Below, piece after piece: positions 24,251-36,300 of a DNA stretch of 64,000 nt; positions within the stretch are counted from its first letter, which is position 1, and the number at the start of each line of letters is the position of its first letter. Position numbers and translations under genes: made by a program. Origin of the DNA: Trichoplusia ni (Eukaryota; Arthropoda; Insecta; Lepidoptera; Noctuidae); assembly GCF_003590095.1 (NCBI RefSeq), contig NC_039500.1, positions 3,782,001 through 3,846,000 of the forward strand, given 5' to 3'. Under the pieces are notes generated by a model. That model did not search any database. It had not been told where the DNA came from and saw nothing but the letters and a program-made list of their open reading frames with translations.

Positions 24251-25852
24251 ATGGCTACAAAGTTCAATCCAGCCTCATACAATTTCCGCAAAAAATGCCC
24301 ATTTGTCACAAAGGATCTGCTGCGATGGTTCCCGGGGCACATGAACAAAGGCATAAAGCAAATGCAACGCAAATTAAAAAGTGTTGATTGTGTCATAGAA
24401 GTTCACGACGCACGCATACCGTTCACAGGACGTAACCCGATATTTGCCAACACTCTGATAGGCAACAAGCCTCACATATTAGTTCTAAATAAGAAGGACT
24501 TGACGATACCATCGCTAATACCTCGAATCCGGGACCAGTTGAAGGCAGAGCAGAACATTCAGAACTTGGTGTTTACTAATAGTAAGGACCAGCACTGCCG
24601 CGGTCTGAAGACGCTCAAGCCTCTCATGGTGGACCTGATCAAGGCTTCTAACAGGTACAATAGGAGTGAGGAGTTGGATTACAATGTGATGATCATGGGT
24701 GTTCCAAATGTGGGCAAGTCGTCAATGATAAATATGCTGCGCTCGAAGAACATGAGTATCCGGCACGCGCTGCCGGTGGGCGCAGTGGCCGGCGTCACCC
24801 GGAGCGTCATGATGAAGATCAGGATCAATAATGATCCCCTTATATTCATGCTGGATACACCAGGTGAGAGAATGATGAGAAGAGCTACTACTATGTAATA
24901 TATATACTATCTTTTAAAGAAATCTATATCTATTCTAATATACAAAGCTGAAGAGTTTGTTTGTTTGTTCGTTTGAACGCGCTAATCTCAGGAACTACTA
25001 GTCCAAATTGAAAAAATATTTTTGCGTTGAATAGACCATTCATTGAGGAAGGCCTTAGGCTATAAACCATCACGCTGGGACTAATAGGAGCGAAGATACA
25101 TTGGAAAATGTGAAAAAAAACAGGGCAGGTATAAATCATAACTTATATCTTCTACCCATGGGGATGAAGTCGCGGGCAACAGCTAGTACAGAATATAAAT
25201 ACATAAAATATTTGCCTCTTTAATGCTATAGGGATGATACTATATATTAATATATAATATTAATATACAATATATAAGATATATACTGTATTTTTTAAAA
25301 CTTGTTGATTTTCAGGTATATTAGAGCCATCTGTAACAGACGTTGAGATGGGTCTGAAGCTGGCTCTCTGTGCTTCCTTACAAGATCACCTGGTGGGCGA
25401 GGAGATCATCGCTGACTACCTGCTGTACTGGCTGAACAAGCATGCCATGTTTAAATATGTGGACTATATGGGTTTGCCTGAACCCTGTGATGATATCAAT
25501 AAGGTTAGATTGTTTGTGATAGTCTTCTGGTGAAGATAGCTAAGCATTTTCAGAGGTATAGACTACAGCGAATTAGACAGAAGTCTAATACCTCCTTCTC
25601 CTTGTCCTTCTGGACAATGCTTAAATAGATTTCTATTTCATAACACAGGTACTCATCTCTGGCGCGATAAAATACAACCGCGTGCGGCGAACCCGCGACT
25701 TCGACGGCCGCATGCGGGATGTGCCCGATCTGGTCGAGATCGCCCGGACCATGATCAAAGCGTTCCGAACCGGCGAGCTGGGGAAAATACTCCTAGACAT
25801 AGAACTGCTAGATGACAAATATATGAAGGAGAAGGAAAGGTCGTTGGCGTAA
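24251..25852 (+). CDS. MTG1: Mitochondrial ribosome-associated GTPase 1 (MTG1)
   Basis: Circularly permuted YlqF/RbgA-type GTPase of the mitochondrial matrix that acts late in assembly of the large mitoribosomal subunit. Three exons in phase (24251-24863, 25316-25503, 25649-25852) encode 334 aa, the same length as the human protein. The permuted motif order is visible: G4 NKKD at residues 80-83, then G1 GVPNVGKSS at 150-158, a GVTR switch, then G3 DTPG at 202-205. The N-terminal WFPGHMNKG segment is a family signature. The C-terminal part (DYLLYWLN, YVDYMGLPEPCDDI, AFRTGELGKILLD) matches the family's helical domain. The N-terminus is basic and suits mitochondrial import. Intron 1 holds a Helitron, and the region downstream contains an RTE tail. 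Confidence 0.95.
24929..25186 (+). mobile_element. Non-autonomous Helitron (short lepidopteran type)
   Basis: A 258-bp copy beginning TCTATTCTAATATACAAAGC and ending GGGCAACAGCTAG between A and T. It fills about half of MTG1 intron 1. Close in sequence to the 22009 and 30218 copies. Confidence 0.8.
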
Positions 25853-25938
25853 CGGTAGTCTAACTAAGACAGATACTATACATCAACCAGTTACCTTACG
25901 CCAAGCTCCAACGCTGAAATATCTCAAATATCTCATCA

Positions 25939-26083
25939 TCATCATCATCATCATCTCAGCCTATTGCCGTCCACTGCTGAACGTAGGCCTCCCCCAAAGA
26001 GCGCCAGCCATCCCGGTCCTGGACAGCCCGCATCCATCTGCTGCCAGCCACCTTCTTCAAATCATCGGTCCACCGTGCCGCAA
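25939..26083 (-). mobile_element. RTE-clade non-LTR retrotransposon, 3' terminal fragment
   Basis: On the minus strand a frame reads RWTDDLKKVAGSRWM, then a segment ending GEAYVQQWTAIG and a stop, followed at once by a (GAT)n tail (plus-strand catcatcat from 25932). This is the intact C-terminus of an RTE-type reverse transcriptase ORF, truncated at its 5' side as usual for non-LTR insertions. It lies in the MTG1 3' flank, before the candidate poly(A) signal, so probably in the 3' UTR in antisense. Confidence 0.75.
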
Positions 26084-26619
26084 ATATATTGGAGTCGAAA
26101 TCACAACATAATATATTATGTCGAAAACAAAAGTTAGTTTTGTTTTTTTTTAATGCGATGTAACAGTATCTTGGTAGTCTGATCTGTCTAGTTATAAATT
26201 CGTCTTGTTTCGATGTTCCACGACTAGAGAATAGCTGTAGATATTGTGGAGTCTATCATAAATCCGACTATAGAACAGGCCCGCAAAATCAAAGGGAGGT
26301 GGGATTTTATTTGAATCGTGTACAGATTGTAGTAGAACCAAATAAAAAGCCTGTTGCTAAGTCATTTTAGGTTAATTCTGTGAGCCACAGGTTAAAAACG
26401 TATTTTCTGCCTATTTAAACTTTAAAAACACAATAACTGCTGAAAAAAAAAATCGATTGTCAAATTAAGATCATCATACTGAAAATTAGAAACGACTGTT
26501 CTATTTGTCCCTTTGACCTGAGGTAGTTACAAATCAACAGTATGACTAATTGTCAACACTTTATAAAGTCAATGTAACTAGTGTTCTTACCTGTAGAAAC
26601 AAATGTATGTAAATATGTA

Positions 26620-26625
26620 AATAAA
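26620..26625 (+). promoter_or_regulatory. Candidate MTG1 polyadenylation signal AATAAA
   Basis: AATAAA in AT-rich sequence about 770 bp after the MTG1 stop codon. Earlier candidate signals were not obvious. Position-based inference. Confidence 0.35.
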
Positions 26626-26839
26626 TGTAAATCTAACTAGTTTTGAATGACGGTGTACATTAATATTACAAAGTTGTTACATGAGTGTTCGTATTTTATT
26701 TATTACTGGCGTGCCTTGAGACTTGCGCATAGCGCCCCCCTCGATGATGCATGCGGCACTAGAATTTAGATAATTGTCGTGGGCGGAAGTACCACACTAA
26801 AAAATATTCGAAGTCCTACCGCATTTTAACAATTACCGA

Positions 26840-26985
26840 ATAATAATCCTTGTGTCGCGTGGTTTATCACAAACATTCAGGTTACTTGCACAAAGGCACC
26901 CAGACTCAGAACAAGCATTCGTTAGTATACGATTGAGAGAAGAGACGATTGTCAAACAAGGTCGAACCCCGCGTCACGGTGCAGT
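26840..26985 (-). mobile_element. tRNA-derived SINE, degraded copy
   Basis: The minus-strand orientation is shown by plus-strand cttgtgtcgcg...tgcacaaaggcacccagactcagaacaagc...ggtcgaaccccgcg, which match the body and B-box of the SINE at 38265 and 55759. Confidence 0.55.
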
Positions 26986-27440
26986 CTTATAGTCCTAAAC
27001 TTGATTTAGGTTTCAAGATCTCGAGGGGTCGAGCATCGACCACTATAAAACGCTTTATTAAAATGGTATCAAATACGGCGTAATGTTCAAACAATCGTAA
27101 TCGATTGAAAGTGTTTTGTTACATAAATTACCTATTATTAATAAAACCTGCATAGGTGAAGTTTCTAATAGGACGTCACCTCGGCCCAGATGATAAACAT
27201 AAAGAAAAAAATAATGTGTCAAATTGAAACTATTGTAATATAAAATAAAAAACTTAATGCACTGCACAAAATTTACGTAAACGCGTGAAAAATAATGACA
27301 ATCTCGTATTGTAAGTAGGGTGAGCAAGTCTCATCCAAATAAAAATGGACCCCATACAATACATACAAACATTTGTGAGTTCTATTCAAGAATATAGATG
27401 GCTCATCGACGTAGCCAACGACTGCTACCCTATCGCTATC

Positions 27441-27464
27441 ATGTCTAAGATTCACACAGCATGA
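27441..27464 (+). promoter_or_regulatory. Upstream ORF 1 (7 codons plus stop)
   Basis: A short frame starting at an ATG whose stop TGA (27462-27464) overlaps the next ATG (27461-27463) as ATGA. Its functional status is inferred. Confidence 0.35.
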
Positions 27465-27493
27465 CAGACGTTGGCCAGTACTATACACGATGA
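27461..27493 (+). promoter_or_regulatory. Upstream ORF 2 (10 codons plus stop)
   Basis: A short frame whose stop TGA (27491-27493) overlaps the main ORF start codon (27490-27492), again as ATGA. Two such junctions in a row could allow termination-reinitiation on the main ORF. This assumes the mRNA starts upstream of 27441. Confidence 0.35.
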
Positions 27494-28272
27494 CAGGACC
27501 ATGCTATAACAAAGCCTACCCAATTCCTGAGATGCCCGACATTTACCGACTGGACACAATAACTGAGACGTCGGCGATCGCGCTGAAGTCGGCGCGCTCG
27601 ACGGCCTCGATCTCGGTGTCGGAGGACGCGAACCGCGCCGCCTCGTCCAGTACCACCACCTTCAACACGCTCAGCATGATCAGCACGCCGTGGAGCACGG
27701 AGAGCTGGTACTCGCTCACTGACTCGCTGACTGACTTCTCACAGCTGTCCGAGTCCACGTCCTTCATGTCATGGACAGACACGCTGGACTCACTGAGCAC
27801 GATCAGCGTGGACCCGCGCTCGACCAGCACGACGGGCGTGCCGACGCGCACCCTGCCCTCCATCAGCCGGACCACCATCACCATCTACAGCTTTGCGTCC
27901 ACTCCGTGCCACAATAGCAACCAGCTATTCGTCGCGCCTAAGAAGAGTAAATCTGAAGTGGAAACTCTGAGTTCCTGGACGCTGGAGACGTTCACCAGCA
28001 CAGGCTTGATCTCCACCAACAGGCCGCAGCCCGTCAAGGCCACCTTCCCTTGGAGCGCCGCCACGCTGGCCGACGGCTCGGAATACTACCCTAGCAGCCT
28101 CGACAGCCTGGAGTCTAGGAAGGGCAGCGGAGTCTCAGTCATGTCCAAGTCCTCCAGTTACAAGATGGTGGTCCAGAACCCTGTTAACACGACTTACAAT
28201 ACTAGAGCCGACGACCACCCCGCGTTAGATTGTACTGTAGCCAAAGAAAATGGTATCCCTGTTTTTTGTTAA
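27490..28272 (+). CDS. Uncharacterised Ser/Thr-rich protein, 260 aa, single exon
   Basis: I do not recognise this protein. A single open frame of 260 aa stands out by its GC-rich third codon positions against AT-rich flanks, which supports real coding. The composition is dominated by Ser and Thr, with recurring Trp/Ser patterns (TPWSTESWYSLTDSLTDF, SFMSWTDTLDSLSTI, FPWSAATLADGSEYYPSS). There is no signal peptide, membrane segment or zinc motif. The C-terminus is Val-Phe-Cys. Downstream sequence turns AT-rich at the stop codon. It could be a rapidly evolving, largely disordered protein or one exon of a longer gene. It sits between MTG1 (same strand) and the BLVRB-like gene (convergent). Confidence 0.65.
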   Translation: MTGPCYNKAYPIPEMPDIYRLDTITETSAIALKSARSTASISVSEDANRAASSSTTTFNTLSMISTPWSTESWYSLTDSLTDFSQLSESTSFMSWTDTLDSLSTISVDPRSTSTTGVPTRTLPSISRTTITIYSFASTPCHNSNQLFVAPKKSKSEVETLSSWTLETFTSTGLISTNRPQPVKATFPWSAATLADGSEYYPSSLDSLESRKGSGVSVMSKSSSYKMVVQNPVNTTYNTRADDHPALDCTVAKENGIPVFC

Positions 28273-29036
28273 GCAATATTATTGACATTGGTGTAAAAAA
28301 AATAGCAAAAACGATTAAAAATTTATTACCAACAAAATATAGTGTTTAACATATTACACTGAGCTGTATATTGAGGTATTAGTTGTCCAGAAAAAAATCT
28401 TATTTACCCTAAAATCGAGTACAGTTTAAAATAAATTCCGTAACACCTCGCGGGCATAGGTCTATGCAAATTGAGAATTTAAATTTCTAAAAATAAATGC
28501 ATTTAAAACTTATAACAATTGAAATAGAACTTAGAATATTCATTTATTAGCTTAGAAGAAAATAAGGTTACCGCTTAATTATGTGTCTCAACTGTGAACG
28601 TTACGAAATGACTGGCACCTTTACATAAAACATAACAGCTGCGAAAACAACATTTATTAAAAAGTATGCAATAAATTGTGCGAGGCGGTTCAATAATATA
28701 AATGCGAGATGTGCAGGAGCTGGCTAAACCTTTTCAAATATTAGTAACACGTGAATTCCCCAGAAGTCAACAGCTAGCTAGCAAATATTATTTGCCAATC
28801 ATCCATCGTTCTAAAATAATTACGAAAAATACGTCTGGATGACGTCAATTAGAGCTATATTTAGCGGTCATTAAACTCATACCAAAACGATTATAACTTT
28901 TTTCTTTGACATCACTTGCCCTTCTGGTGACGTCACGCGTAGGTAAATAAATTAGGCACCGTTAGTTTTAACATATAATAAACATTTCCTAACACTTAGA
29001 CCGATACAGACTTATATTTAATTATCCCTCTAGCCT
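28273..29036. other. Convergent intergenic region, orphan ORF / BLVRB-like gene
   Basis: AT-rich sequence with no ORF or recognised repeat. It should contain both 3' UTRs. Two CRE-like gacgtca motifs occur near 28838 and 28931 but have no clear promoter context. Confidence 0.35.
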
Positions 29037-32000
29037 CTACTTGTTGGCGATGCCGATGACGGATTTGTAGTACTTGGATTCGCTTAGCGAGTCTACGAGG
29101 AAGCTGCCGAGGTCCCACTTGGAGATGGAGCGTCCTGGTGATGTCGTGGGGTTCACAGTCACCACGATGTCACGGCTTGGCTCGTCTGAAACATAGATAT
29201 ATTAAATTTGAATGACTCGAAACTTAGTTTTAAAGACTTATGTTACAGTATTTTCGGCCCAAACTCTATACCCCATAGCTTTGAGCTTATCTTGAAATAA
29301 GATCTCAATATTTGATAGTAACTATCGTGAGAATGATTCATTATTAAATGAGGTAACGGTGTACTTGCGACCCGCCGCATCTGATCATGATTAAGGGCTC
29401 CGTTGTGTCGGAAACTAGTCGGACTACCCTGATAAATCCGCGTGAGTAAACCGTTATATCATTTAGTAAAGATCTCAATACTATGCTTCACAAGTCAACT
29501 AATATTATACAGAGATAAGGTTTATTCCTTTATAGCTTCAGAATCTATTCAAACGATTTTGAAAACTTTTACCCATAGGAAGCCACGTTATTCGTGAGAT
29601 AGTTGAGCAGTAGTTAAACATATTGTCACACGTACAACAATAATAATACTTTTTTTTTAATTATGGTATTTATTCAGCAACTGGAATGTCACATAGAGAG
29701 ATACTAGAAGTAGATACTCAATTTAACTTTTAATTATGTATATCGAGTAGAGCTGAGTTCTCAATAAAACTTAGCGTAAACAGACGATAGGGAGTATAAT
29801 AGCCTCTTATCGCGTAACGTATTAAATAATTACATCAATTACAAAACACTTTGTTTATTACAAAGTAAACTAAATAAGTAGTATTTACTATACATATATA
29901 TATGGCATGCAAAAGACTTTGAAAAATTGTCGTGTTTAAAATTGTTTTTACAAATAATTTGGACCAAAAATAGTTTTACTGCCACGGCTTTATACACTCA
30001 CTTTTCTTGTTCGTTTTTTTATCATTCGTTTGTCGATTTTTGCATCTAAATTTTGAGGCACTTACCGAAAACCTAGCAGGGTGAAATTTTCGGGATAGCT
30101 TCAAACCCGATGAAAATGCAATTTACAACTATAAAAACTTCTGGGCCGATTTTGATAAATTTGAATGTGTTGTTTGAGTGTCATTTAAAAACATGGGTGT
30201 TTAGATTATTTTATTAATCTATACTAATATATAAAGCTGAAGAGTTTGTTTCTGTGTTTGTTTGAACGCGCTAATCTCAGGAACTACTGGTCCAAATTGA
30301 AAAATTATTTTTGTGTTGAATAGACCATTCATCGAGGAAGGCTTTAGGCTATAAACCATCACGCTGGGCACTTATAGGAGCTAAGATATATTATAATGGA
30401 AAGTGTGAAAAAAAACCGGGCAGGTATAAATAAATCATAACTTATACTTCTACCCACGGGGACGAAGTCGCGGGCAACAGCTAGTTTATTGATATTTTGA
30501 TCACATTTATACGTAAATACGTACAAAACAAATAACCCGTTACATTTAACTACGTTATCATTTCACTGATAGTCAAGACGACAGTCAAACATTTGTGTTG
30601 ACATAAATATCGCACGACGGCCACACCTAAATAAAAATGCCCGGTCATGTTCCCGACATATAGCAACATATTATACGTAGTATATAATCATCCGAAGTGA
30701 CCAAAACGGCGAAGTTACGTAAAATTAGACATAGGAGAAAAAGGCGGGACTCGTTTTGCAAACAGGTGCCAACCACCAAAGCTATAAGTAATATCACTGC
30801 GGATGAAGAAGAGTGATGCCGATATTCGCCGTGATTGCGCTGTCAGGCTTCTATAACCATAATAATGTTAGTTCAAGATGTGGTGGTAGACCCTCTTTTT
30901 CCAAACTAGGACAGTGGGAAACTAATGGCTTTGAATAATACGTTGTACGTACCAGCGATATGAGGCGGGAAAACTGCGATATAATCCAGGGGACTTTCCT
31001 TCAGAGCCTCGTACATTCTCTTATGGTCTTCATTGAGGACCACGAACCTCGGGGGCACCTTTTCGGGCTCGTAGAACAGGAAAGCAGACAGACACGCGGA
31101 CACGATCTTCACATTCTTAGCTCTCATTGAGTCAATGATGTTCTTGGTGCCCTCAGACATGTCTGATGCAGACTTCTCATCTAGGAGGTTCCTGGTGCCG
31201 AGAGCGATGACGACGCCGTCCACGCCCTCTAGGGCGTCTGCGACGGAGTCAGGCTCCAGGACGTTGCCAGGGAACAGCTCCACTTTATCCCTCAAGTGCT
31301 CCGGCATTTTAGCTTCATCGCGGACAAACGCTCGTACTGATAGGCCTACGAAATTTATGTTTATCGTGATTTATGTACCTATAGTTTTGAAAAATGAAGA
31401 TGATGTAGTAAGTTGAAATCTCGTCTGATTCACTTTTTACCGACATGTGACGCTATTAGCCCCATATTATATAAAATGAATACATAGCTAATATTTATAA
31501 GTAAATCTCTCTGGTTGACTAATTTCATTTTTTTAGTTAATTACCCTATTAAGAAATCCCATCCTAATTCTAATTGGATTCAGGGGAAAAACATTATATG
31601 TAGAACCTAAATAAATAGCACATAAGACAGGAAAATAAATCTTCATAGTTTTGCTCTCATAGCCAATTATTTTAAGATTAATTTGATTAGAAGATCTATT
31701 GTAAAAAATAATCTATGGTGTAATGTCAATAATGATGTAAATTCGATATTGATCTAAAACATACTTTAATTGTTACACAAATTACACTTATCATAATCAA
31801 GATAATATTTTTTATCAAAATGGATGAATATGGGGAATTCTTATGAATCTCATGAGAAAATCAACATAAAAAATAATATAATTACTTGAAAAAAAAAATT
31901 GCTGTAATAATATGCTTAAGTGCCAATGCTAAAATTACAGCACAAAATTATGGCTAAAACATGTATAGTTAAAATAAATAATGTACAAGTTCAAAGTTGT

Positions 32001-32400
32001 AACTTTAAAATGACAATGTGAACAATTGTCTTTAAATTACTCAAATAATATCTACAATGTCAAGTCAAGTCAAGTATTACTGCAAATCATTTAAATGGCA
32101 TAAGAGAAATAATATTTGAGACATGTTTACATAGCTATTCAATATAGCTAACAGCATGTTATTGCAGAGGACCCCTGACGATCTGGCCCCTGTTTATTCT
32201 GGAGCTCCCTCTTTTCCGACATGATTAATACATTTAATACTATTAAATGTTTGATTAAAGTAACTATGTATGATTACACAGGTCGCTTTTTGCATAATTT
32301 CGTTACTTTTGTACGTTTTATACGAACCTTTTTTTACGGCAGCCTCCGTGGCGCACAGGCCAGTCATTCCAGTGGAACCAAAAATTACGATTTTCTTCAT
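29037..32400 (-). CDS. Flavin reductase (NADPH) / biliverdin reductase B-like protein
   Basis: Atypical short-chain dehydrogenase of the NAD(P)-binding Rossmann family. BLVRB-type enzymes reduce flavins and some biliverdins with NADPH in the cytosol. Three exons in phase (32328-32400, 30953-31345, 29037-29185) encode 204 aa (human BLVRB 206). The N-terminus MKKIVIFGSTGMTG carries the GxTGxTG dinucleotide-binding loop at residues 8-14. The segments VVIALGTRNLLD, MSEGTKNIIDSM, KVPPRFVVLNEDHKRMYEAL and IAVFPPHIA match the family closely, and the last exon carries the conserved SISKWDLGSFL substrate-side motif. An upstream in-frame ATG (from 32433) is less likely than the MKKIVIFG start, which is the usual family N-terminus. 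Physiological substrate in insects is not known to me. Confidence 0.9.
29990..30205 (+). repeat. Interspersed repeat copy 2 of 3
   Basis: Matches 8333-8530 and 59795-60030 (tttgaggcacttaccg, gggatagcttcaaacccgat, caatttacaactataaaa). It directly precedes a Helitron copy. It lies in the last intron of the BLVRB-like gene. Confidence 0.55.
30218..30484 (+). mobile_element. Non-autonomous Helitron (short lepidopteran type)
   Basis: A 267-bp copy starting TCTATACTAATATATAAAGC and ending CGCGGGCAACAGCTAG between A and T. One small insertion (tatattata within the aagata...aatgg segment) distinguishes it. It lies in intron 2 of the BLVRB-like gene. Confidence 0.8.
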
Positions 32401-33313
32401 TTTCTGCAATAAACGCAAATGCATGTTTAACAAGTTTAATGGACCGGAACAACGGGTCTGAACTGGTGCTTGAAACTGATCGTATCAATATTATCAACCT
32501 TATCACAAAGTACTAGATATCAAAACCGACCATTGCAACGCTTTTGTACCGACAATCGGCACATTATTCATCCCACTTGTATTTATTTTATTGTTTCTTC
32601 AATTCAATTCAATTGTTTTAACAATTCTAATAAATTGAAAATCTTTCCGCTTCCGGAATCCAATGTAATGGAAACATTTTAGTTGAAGTCATCAGGTTCA
32701 AGCACTTGTTATGAAATGATAAATTTATGTAAGAAACTTCTGTAAATAAATAAGCAATACAAAGTAATACTGTAGGCCACGTTTTAAACATATTTAGTAA
32801 TATAATATAAGTATTATTTGTTTAATTAAATTATTTGATGAACATACCGGTACGTGACACAAGTCCCAAGTTGCAGATTACACTTGCGCCAGCGAGCGAG
32901 AGCCGAAGAAACTTCACTGCCTATATATACGTACTATACTCTATGCTTCACAGACTTCTTGACTTCTGTGAATTGTATTGCCAGTTAAAGGATTTTAAAT
33001 TATTATGATTTAATTTTTACATCATTTTTTTATCATCATAATTATGTGTATAAATTATTTTATATTTACGCCTAAAATAAATATAACTGTAAAACAGTAA
33101 TTGCATCGGAATTCGAATTGTACCGAAACGCCCTACCTTAACAATCATAGTTAACAATAAAACGTAAATAACCTCAAAAAGTCATGTGTAAACATATCAG
33201 ATGGTATATATTTGGCAGACGTGATTGGATCGATCGAGGCTAGAGTGCCTAGAGTTTTTAAAGTGTGACTATAGCTGTTATTGTTATAAAACTCATATCC
33301 TATTGTATTAAAT
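32401..33313. promoter_or_regulatory. Bidirectional intergenic region BLVRB-like / PDCD11
   Basis: A 913-bp spacer between divergent start codons, AT-rich, with no ORF of note. A TATATATA-like stretch lies near 32923. Promoter function is inferred from position. Confidence 0.4.
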
Positions 33314-36300
33314 ATGGCAGACACAGAGGAATACTTTCCACGAGGTGGAAAAAAGCCCACAACTACATACTTCAAGCAAAGCGCTAATGTAAGGGCCTAA
33401 CTAAACCTATAGTGAATTACAAGTATTATATTGTATGAAAGTTATGGTCCTTGTATTGATTTTGTACTTTAGTTTCTAGGTGCGCCTGAAAAAGGAGAAA
33501 AGAAAAGAAAGAAGCTAAAAAAGCCGGCTGATGGTGACGATGGTTATTTATCTGATGAAGGAACGAAAGAAATCGATATTGCATTCAGGCATTGCGCTCA
33601 TGGTCTCAGCTACAAGGTATTTTAAAAGAGCCATCTACTCAAAATTAAATTAATAAACTTAACAAATAATATTATTTAATAAGGCACTTGAATAAATTAT
33701 TATATTTAGTATTGTGCAACAGCCATGCAAGGCATCTACAGTTAAGTAAAAATAGTAGTTTGCTGCCTCTTTTTTTCAATTAATAAGAAAGCTTAAACAT
33801 CTTTCATATCATGAAGTTAAATCACAGTTTTCAGATTTAATTTCCTTAGTGTTGACGAGTTGAAAAGAAAACATCACACAATATTTTTTTTTTTTCAGAC
33901 GGTTAAAGAAGGTTTGTTAATATTAGGTAGGGTTAAAGATATTTTTGACACAAAGCTTGTAATCAGCCTGCCATGCCGCCTCATCGGGTCCGTCATGGCG
34001 TGTCACATCAGTGAAGCATACAATAAATTACTAGAAGAGTATGTTAATGACAAGGTAAGTGAGTTCTGACTTATTTATTTAAAACCCATGCACAAAGTAA
34101 TGTTGTGAATACATATTAAAATTCAGATTTTAAATTTTTTGTTTATGATTTCCTCTTTAAAACTATACCATACAAAATAAAATGAAGCAATTGCTTGAAA
34201 GAACCCTTTTAACTAAGTAACATTTAAAACTTATTCATACTTTTTGAATCCAGCCGTCCCTAAATTCTATCTCTTATTTCTAAATAAAAAAACAATTACT
34301 GATTATTGAAACTTTTGTATTCTCCGTCCAGTCAGAAAAAATTGTGGAATTGGATAAGATGTTCCGGCTCGGTCAGTATGTAGCCGTGAAGGTGTTAGAG
34401 GTGCAAGGTGTCAGTCTGATGCTGTCCATGATGCCTCAGCATGTAAACGGACAGAAGACGCATGTAGACTTACAAAAGGGTAGGTACATGATGTTTTCAT
34501 TGGGCTAAGTCATTGCCTCATCTTGTCAAATTGCAAGACACAAAGAGGCCCCTTGTTAGCTAATGAAAAAAAAATACTCAAAATTCAATGCATCATTATT
34601 TATTCTCTTTGAAATTTTCGCGATGTTCAGTATTTCAATTGGAATGTATTTTGAGACAAAAGACACAGTGTGGACTGTCTTACGAAGGTAAAATTCAAAT
34701 GCTTGCATTGCAATCCTTTGCCTTTTTAAATGGTTGAATTTGCAACTTGGAAGTACCACACCTTATTGTAAAATTACTATGGTTGTGGAAACGCGACTCA
34801 ATACATAGCATAGAGTGTCTTTCTTCCACACCCACAATTACATTACTTTCAGACGTGGTGGTATACCACCTTTTATCAGATTATTTAACTACTCTTAGGC
34901 CAAATACCTGCATCAATCAATCAACGCAGCCTCCAGTCCTCTGCTAGAAATAAGCTGAAAATATCGAACTATTTACATTGCGTTCCTCTCCTGTACTACT
35001 AGTATTATTAAAACATTCAAAACCATTCAAATTTTTAAGTATATTTTCCATTTTAGGCTCACTCATTCAAGCTGCTGTGTCGTCAGTTGAGGATCATGGA
35101 TATGTGATGGACGTTGGTATCGACAACACGCGAGCGTTTCTACCCAAAAGCAACACAAACCCAGAGATAGAACTAGGTAATTATGACAGTATTCTTATAT
35201 ATTGATACTGAAATCCTGAATCAGATACAGAATATTTTATTTGTTAAACATATGTAATTCACATACAGTTGTTAGGAGGTTTAATTTGGGCGCTATTTGA
35301 AATGAATTATATTACTTGAATATAGGTTTCATGCAGTGTTCCAATGAGTTGAAATAGTTGGTCTTTTTGTTACTCCTAAATATTTTTTCGACTAAAACAC
35401 TCTAGCCAAATTAGTAAACGAATTAATAAAAAATGGTTTTTATTCATCTATCCCATACAAACATACGCTTCTTCATTCTACAATGTAAAAAAATATTAAA
35501 CTATCTAAGCCTTCTATGTGGTCATAAAGTTTAGTTATTTATCTATTAACTAAGAAACTATTATTGTAGATGTGGGCATGATCTGCTGGTGCAGTGTGAA
35601 GGCCGCGCCCTCAGCGGCTGGCGGCGTGGTGACGCTGTCCAACGAGCTGGTGGCGCTGCAGAACTCCTGGCTGCGGAAGTCCAACGCCGCGCTGCTGCCC
35701 GGCTCGGCACTCGATTTCTTTGTCGATACGGTACTTAAAAATTAACAGATTAACAACTTAGGCAAGATAGTAGGCAACATAGATGTTAGTAAACTTCTTC
35801 ATTTTTAACTGGGTGGGTGTTCTCAAAAGGTAAAACTAGAAACCGAACTCTATTACTGAGACTCCGCTGTCTGACCGTCCAACCGTCCGTCGCCATCCTC
35901 TCATGAACCTTGATAAGTAGACAGTTAAAGTCTTCACAGATGATGAATTATTACTGCTGTCAGACTATTACTGATAAAAAATCCATATAATAAAGATCGT
36001 GTATAAGTATCGCTTATTACAGTGATAAAGTTGATAGATGTGTTTGGTATACCCAACCGATTAATCGATAAAAAATAATCCAGTTTATTTAACCTTCATT
36101 CTTGTTCAATATTAATGAAGAGGAAAACCAATTCACAAGTGACGCCAGTCTTTTTTTTTAAACGACTCCCGCACTAAGGAATTGATTCCTTATGTCGCGG
36201 GGGTTTTACAAACATGTGATTTGTATCACATGCACAAATTGTGAATCACACAAATACTTGGCCTACGCGGGGATCGAACCCGCGACACGTCGTGCACAGT

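Larger units (their letters stand above)
25853..27440. other. MTG1 3' flank and region upstream of the orphan ORF
   Basis: Apart from the RTE fragment and a degraded SINE it holds AT-rich non-coding sequence. A TATAAAA at 27044-27050 could serve a promoter for the downstream Ser/Thr-rich ORF, though it lies about 440 bp before that ATG. Confidence 0.35.

Noticed and set aside
25932..25955. (CAT)n as a CRISPR-like or satellite array
   Set aside because: A simple trinucleotide run that belongs to the GAT tail of an RTE element. No spacer structure anywhere in the window fits CRISPR.
27543..27884. A 113-codon minus-strand ORF
   Set aside because: Antisense shadow of the GC-rich Ser/Thr ORF, which has the better codon bias and the longer frame.
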